In this document: positions 60,979-64,000 of the stretch, piece by piece | How positions within the stretch are numbered: the first letter of the stretch is position 1 | Layout of the letters: each line of letters opens with the position of its first letter | DNA from: Glycine soja | Lineage: Eukaryota > Streptophyta > Magnoliopsida > Fabales > Fabaceae | Reading direction: 5' to 3' | Assembly: GCF_004193775.1 (NCBI RefSeq) | Contig: NC_041019.1 | Coordinates: 8,976,204-9,040,203, forward strand | DNA: 64,000 nt | The notes under the pieces: model-generated | Database searches by the model: none | What the model saw: the letters and a program-made list of their open reading frames with translations, nothing else | Told to the model about the DNA's origin: nothing | Translations under genes and position numbers: made by a program

Positions 60979-62755
60979 GAATTTCTTGGGAAATGATCTG
61001 GATCCCTTGAGTTTGAAAGAGCTTTAGAGTTTGGAGCAGCAACTTGACACAGCTCTGAAGCGCATCCGAACAAGAAAGGTGAAGTGTGCTAGCTTCTTCA
61101 TTAGTTTACAAGAAATAATTAAGAAGATTGAAACAACAGAAGAGAATAAATTTAATCTTAAAATTAAAGAATTAACATTAGCACATATGATCACTCTTGT
61201 TTTTTTTCTTCCAATTTTGAACTGACTGATCAATTTGATTTTTGCATAATCAAGTTATGAATAAGTCCATCTCAAACCTGCATAAAATGGTAAGATGTAT
61301 GTGTTGGTTAAGGCCTTAAGGGTGATATATTGAATATTGGCTAGACTGCATGGCTTGTAAAATGATATGTTCTTAGGGACATTGAATATATCACAGAAAA
61401 AATCTCTAATAACAGAATGTCTAATGATTTACATGTTTGTAACTGAATTTCATGAGCAGAAACAAGGACATGATAAAGAAAATTCATAAACAATTTACTA
61501 TAATTTGAATTGTCCCCCAAGAAGGAAGCATATGGCTAGTATGAAGCTACCCGAAGTAATCTTACATATAATTGTTAGTAGAGTTTTTTGAAATTATATT
61601 TCTCTTATTAAATGACATTACCGAAAGTAATGTTAAATGTTTTTACTTGGTTTCTTCTTTGACTTTATGGTTGGTAGATTGTGTTAAATTAATTTTCTGC
61701 TTTTGAAGGGAAATTAATTAGTTTTCTACCGACTGCTAAAAGGTTTGTACATAAAAACATTTGGGATTTATAAAGATAAGTTTTTGTTGTGCATATGACA
61801 TGACAGGCAAGGACATTACAAGAGCAAAACAGCAAGCTAGCAAAGGTTGCTAGAAGCCATATATTACTCTTGTAACATTTCAATCTAAAGCTTCTAGACA
61901 AAAAGTACAAAGAAAAAGTAATTAATTTTTTCATTACATTTTATGACTAGATGAAGGAGAAAGTGAAAACAGTGACTAAAGTTCCACATACTGGCCCAAA
62001 AACTCTAGGCCCAAATTCATCGACCCTTAACTTAACTTCTCCATAGCTACCACCACCACCACAAAGACTGGTTCCTTCTCTAACTCTCTGGTACTTTTCT
62101 TGCCTCTCTCTTCTAAGCAAATACTATAGCGAAGGAGCATCTTTCATTGTCAAACCTTATGTTTTACATTCTAGCTACAAGGGTAGGAATGCCAAACTAA
62201 ACAATAAAAACCGTTTAAAACCGCAGTTTATTGGCAGGGGATTTTTTATTTTATTTTTTTTCACAAGCATAATACCTTTGGGCAAATATTAGTATTGCAA
62301 GTATGCATGTAAGTTTAAACTTTATACAAGTACCAAGTTAAAATGACAATATAATAAACAAGTTTGATTTTATGATATTTTATGGTCCAAATGTCAATTA
62401 TAGATTCCTAATTTTCTAATACCTAGATATCTTCCATGTTGTCATAAGCTTCGAAAATGGTTTTTCAGTAACAAATTTAATAAATTAACATGGAAAAAAA
62501 ATGCATACAATATATGATATTAGTTAATTTGATTCATTAAGTATATTTGGTTTCTGATCGTATCCCGAACAAGTTTTTCTTGAAAAAATATTAGCCAAAT
62601 TGATTTCATTAAGTACATTATTGTTTGAGATGATAAAAGTGTCTAAATGATGCAGTGAGACATTCCAAGGAAGAGCATTGGTGGAAGAAACGGGAAAGGC
62701 TCAAACAGTCCCTAGTGGCAATTCTCTCATCCCACCATGGATGCTTCATATCTGA
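60979..62755 (+). pseudogene. FRUITFULL/AP1-clade MADS-box gene remnant without the MADS box
   Basis: Four exon-like pieces are recognised. The first (60979-61078) is exactly 100 bases, the standard K-box exon size in this clade, and encodes FLGNDLDPLSLKEL, a stop, SLEQQLDTALKRIRTRK. The second (61807-61845) encodes ARTLQEQNSKLAK. The third starts at 61951 with MKEKVKTVTK and reads about 31 codons. The last (62656-62755) encodes ETFQGRALVEETGKAQTVPS then GNSLIPPWMLHI and a stop; LIPPWML is the C-terminal FUL motif of euFUL proteins. These are floral and inflorescence identity factors. The MADS domain, I-region exon and other K exons were not found, and a TAG interrupts the K exon. The segment is bracketed by 57-bp direct repeats. 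Confidence 0.78.
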
Positions 62756-62759
62756 CTAG

Positions 62760-63800
62760 TTAGGCTAGCATGATTATGCCAAGTATGTGGCATGTGATAT
62801 TATGAGCAAGGCTCAACTTTATATATATATGTTATAACTTAGAATAGCCAATTATATGCCGAGCTTAATAACTGCTCAAACTTCTCGCATGAACTGTGCC
62901 CTTCACTTTGAAATCAATGGTATTAAGCAGTTATTTTGACAAATGGCACGTCATGGATGGTGCTAGTTAAATTGGAAGTCATCAAAGAAAACATTTAGCC
63001 CACAAAAAAGACACTACGTGATGTGTACCACCACTACCAAAAGAGTTTTTCCCTACAAAGCTCACACTTTTTACCTCCGGGTTAGGCTTCATTTATTAAA
63101 CCTAGTTTGGATAAAGATGAATGAAAAAGATTGAAATGAAATGTAACTTTTACCCTATGTTGTTATTATAAAGAGATTGTTTAAAATAGTGTAACAGGAA
63201 ATGAATGAGATAGAATTTGATTTGATTTAGCAGTGCTAAGGAAGCTCATGAAGTTAAAAAAAAGTAACAATATATTCACTCTGGATTTGAAACAGGTTAG
63301 TTGAATTGTTTGATGTGGGTTTTGGCAGATGAGGGAGCTAGATGTGTTTCATGCTTATTTTTCTCAATAAACTTTTTTCTTTTGCACACTGGTCCCTGCC
63401 ATTGTATTGGTTTGAGTTTGTTAGCCTTTATCATTAATTTTGAGTATATATATGTTGTTAATAATGAACTATAGCATCAGCCAATGCTACGAATACTTGA
63501 TTTGAGTCTAAAACAATGGTATTGTTCCATGTTATAGTGTTTCGGGTGTACCTTTTAATGAAAGTTTAACATCATACATTCCTAATGTATGTCCCAATGT
63601 CCATAGTTTGTTACTTCTCCCATATCTACCATTGGTTTATCCTTTTTTGGATGTTTGGACTGCTGCTTAATTTTCTGTCTTTTCTCATTCTTTATCTGTG
63701 ATTATTATTCTACAATGTAGGTTTTATGGTGATATGAATCTAAAATTCCAATGTCACTGATGAAGCTAAGATTCATAGTGGAATTCATGTTTGTGACAAC
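62760..63800. other. AT-rich region before the SRP40-like exon
   Basis: Apart from the right 57-bp repeat I see no feature. It is probably upstream or intronic sequence of the gene that starts to appear at 63831. Confidence 0.4.
63198..63254 (+). repeat. 57-bp direct repeat, right copy
   Basis: This is the second copy of the repeat at 60747. The pair lies 2.45 kb apart and encloses the MADS-box remnant. Confidence 0.92.
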
Positions 63801-63830
63801 TGTAATTGCAAAAAAAATCAGTTAATGCAG

Positions 63831-63904
63831 CATTTCAGCGAGTACAAGTTGACAAGATACAATTTGTTGATGAGAGGCTTCAGGATAACTCTTATTGGGC
63901 AAAG
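63831..63904 (+). CDS. Exon of a SRP40 C-terminal-domain protein, gene runs off the window
   Basis: The segment has an AATGCAG acceptor and an AAAG/GTGTGA donor. It reads FQRVQVDKIQFVDERLQDNS then YWAK. The FQRV...DNSYWAK pattern is the SRP40_C domain of Nopp140/SRP40-like nucleolar proteins. The next exon, expected to contain a GYGAKAQEVL-type motif, would lie beyond 64000. The exon is undamaged, so the gene may be functional, but only this exon can be judged. Confidence 0.62.
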
Positions 63905-64000
63905 GTGTGATAAATTTTTAGTTTTTCACCATTTCTTTTTTAATGCATTTGATGTTGTAAATTTTGTCCTTGTTGCATTCTCCAATAAATTTGTATTGGC

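Noticed and set aside
1..64000. CRISPR arrays, rRNA genes, bacterial operons
   Set aside because: No regularly spaced short repeats with unique spacers, no rRNA sequence, and intron-bearing plant genes throughout.

Overview
This is a stretch of plant nuclear DNA, very probably from a legume and most likely soybean or another Glycine. The evidence is the AT-rich intergenic DNA, split genes with GT-AG introns, the plant protein families, and repeat motifs I associate with soybean (CGCTAAGC-rich repeats, ACATCGG subterminal motifs, GCGCCA short palindromes). No bacterial, plastid or mitochondrial gene block is present. Species assignment is inference; no search was run.

Only two complete, apparently intact host genes could be assembled, both on the minus strand. 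One is a three-exon secreted aspartyl protease (2368-8442, 490 aa) with a 3.5-kb first intron. The other is a four-exon CCCH zinc-finger / Tudor-like / G-patch protein (18826-24480, 492 aa) whose zinc finger sits almost wholly on a 61-bp exon. A SRP40-like C-terminal exon begins at the right edge (63831) and continues outside the window. Between 8.5 and 18.8 kb the DNA is AT-rich and holds microsatellites, tandem duplications, a foldback element and one weak small ORF.

From 24.9 to about 38.5 kb there is a nested transposon cluster. It holds a foldback MITE, a Helitron with both termini visible (25421-31725, minus orientation) carrying a split B3-domain gene, a PIF/Harbinger-like element (31775-35851) loaded with two copies of a 1.3-kb repeat, and two separate CACTA 5' ends (35888 and 37102). 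From 39.5 to 52.6 kb there are broken host-gene pieces: a KAS I-like ketoacyl-ACP synthase pseudogene between 200-bp direct repeats, a LINE RNase H relic, and single exons or pieces resembling SFT2, CLC-c, an NT-C2 coiled-coil protein, WEB/PMI2 and a RING-type E3 ligase.

From about 53.2 to 60.1 kb lies a decayed two-gene CACTA transposon: a TNP2-type transposase followed by a Transposase_24 / Ulp1-like C48 protease gene. Downstream is a short AAA-ATPase fragment and then a FRUITFULL/AP1-type MADS-box pseudogene that keeps its K-domain exon and C-terminal FUL motif but lacks the MADS box, bracketed by 57-bp direct repeats. The most unusual aspect of the window is how many different host-gene pieces lie between repeats and transposon ends. 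I saw no convincing new molecular system.
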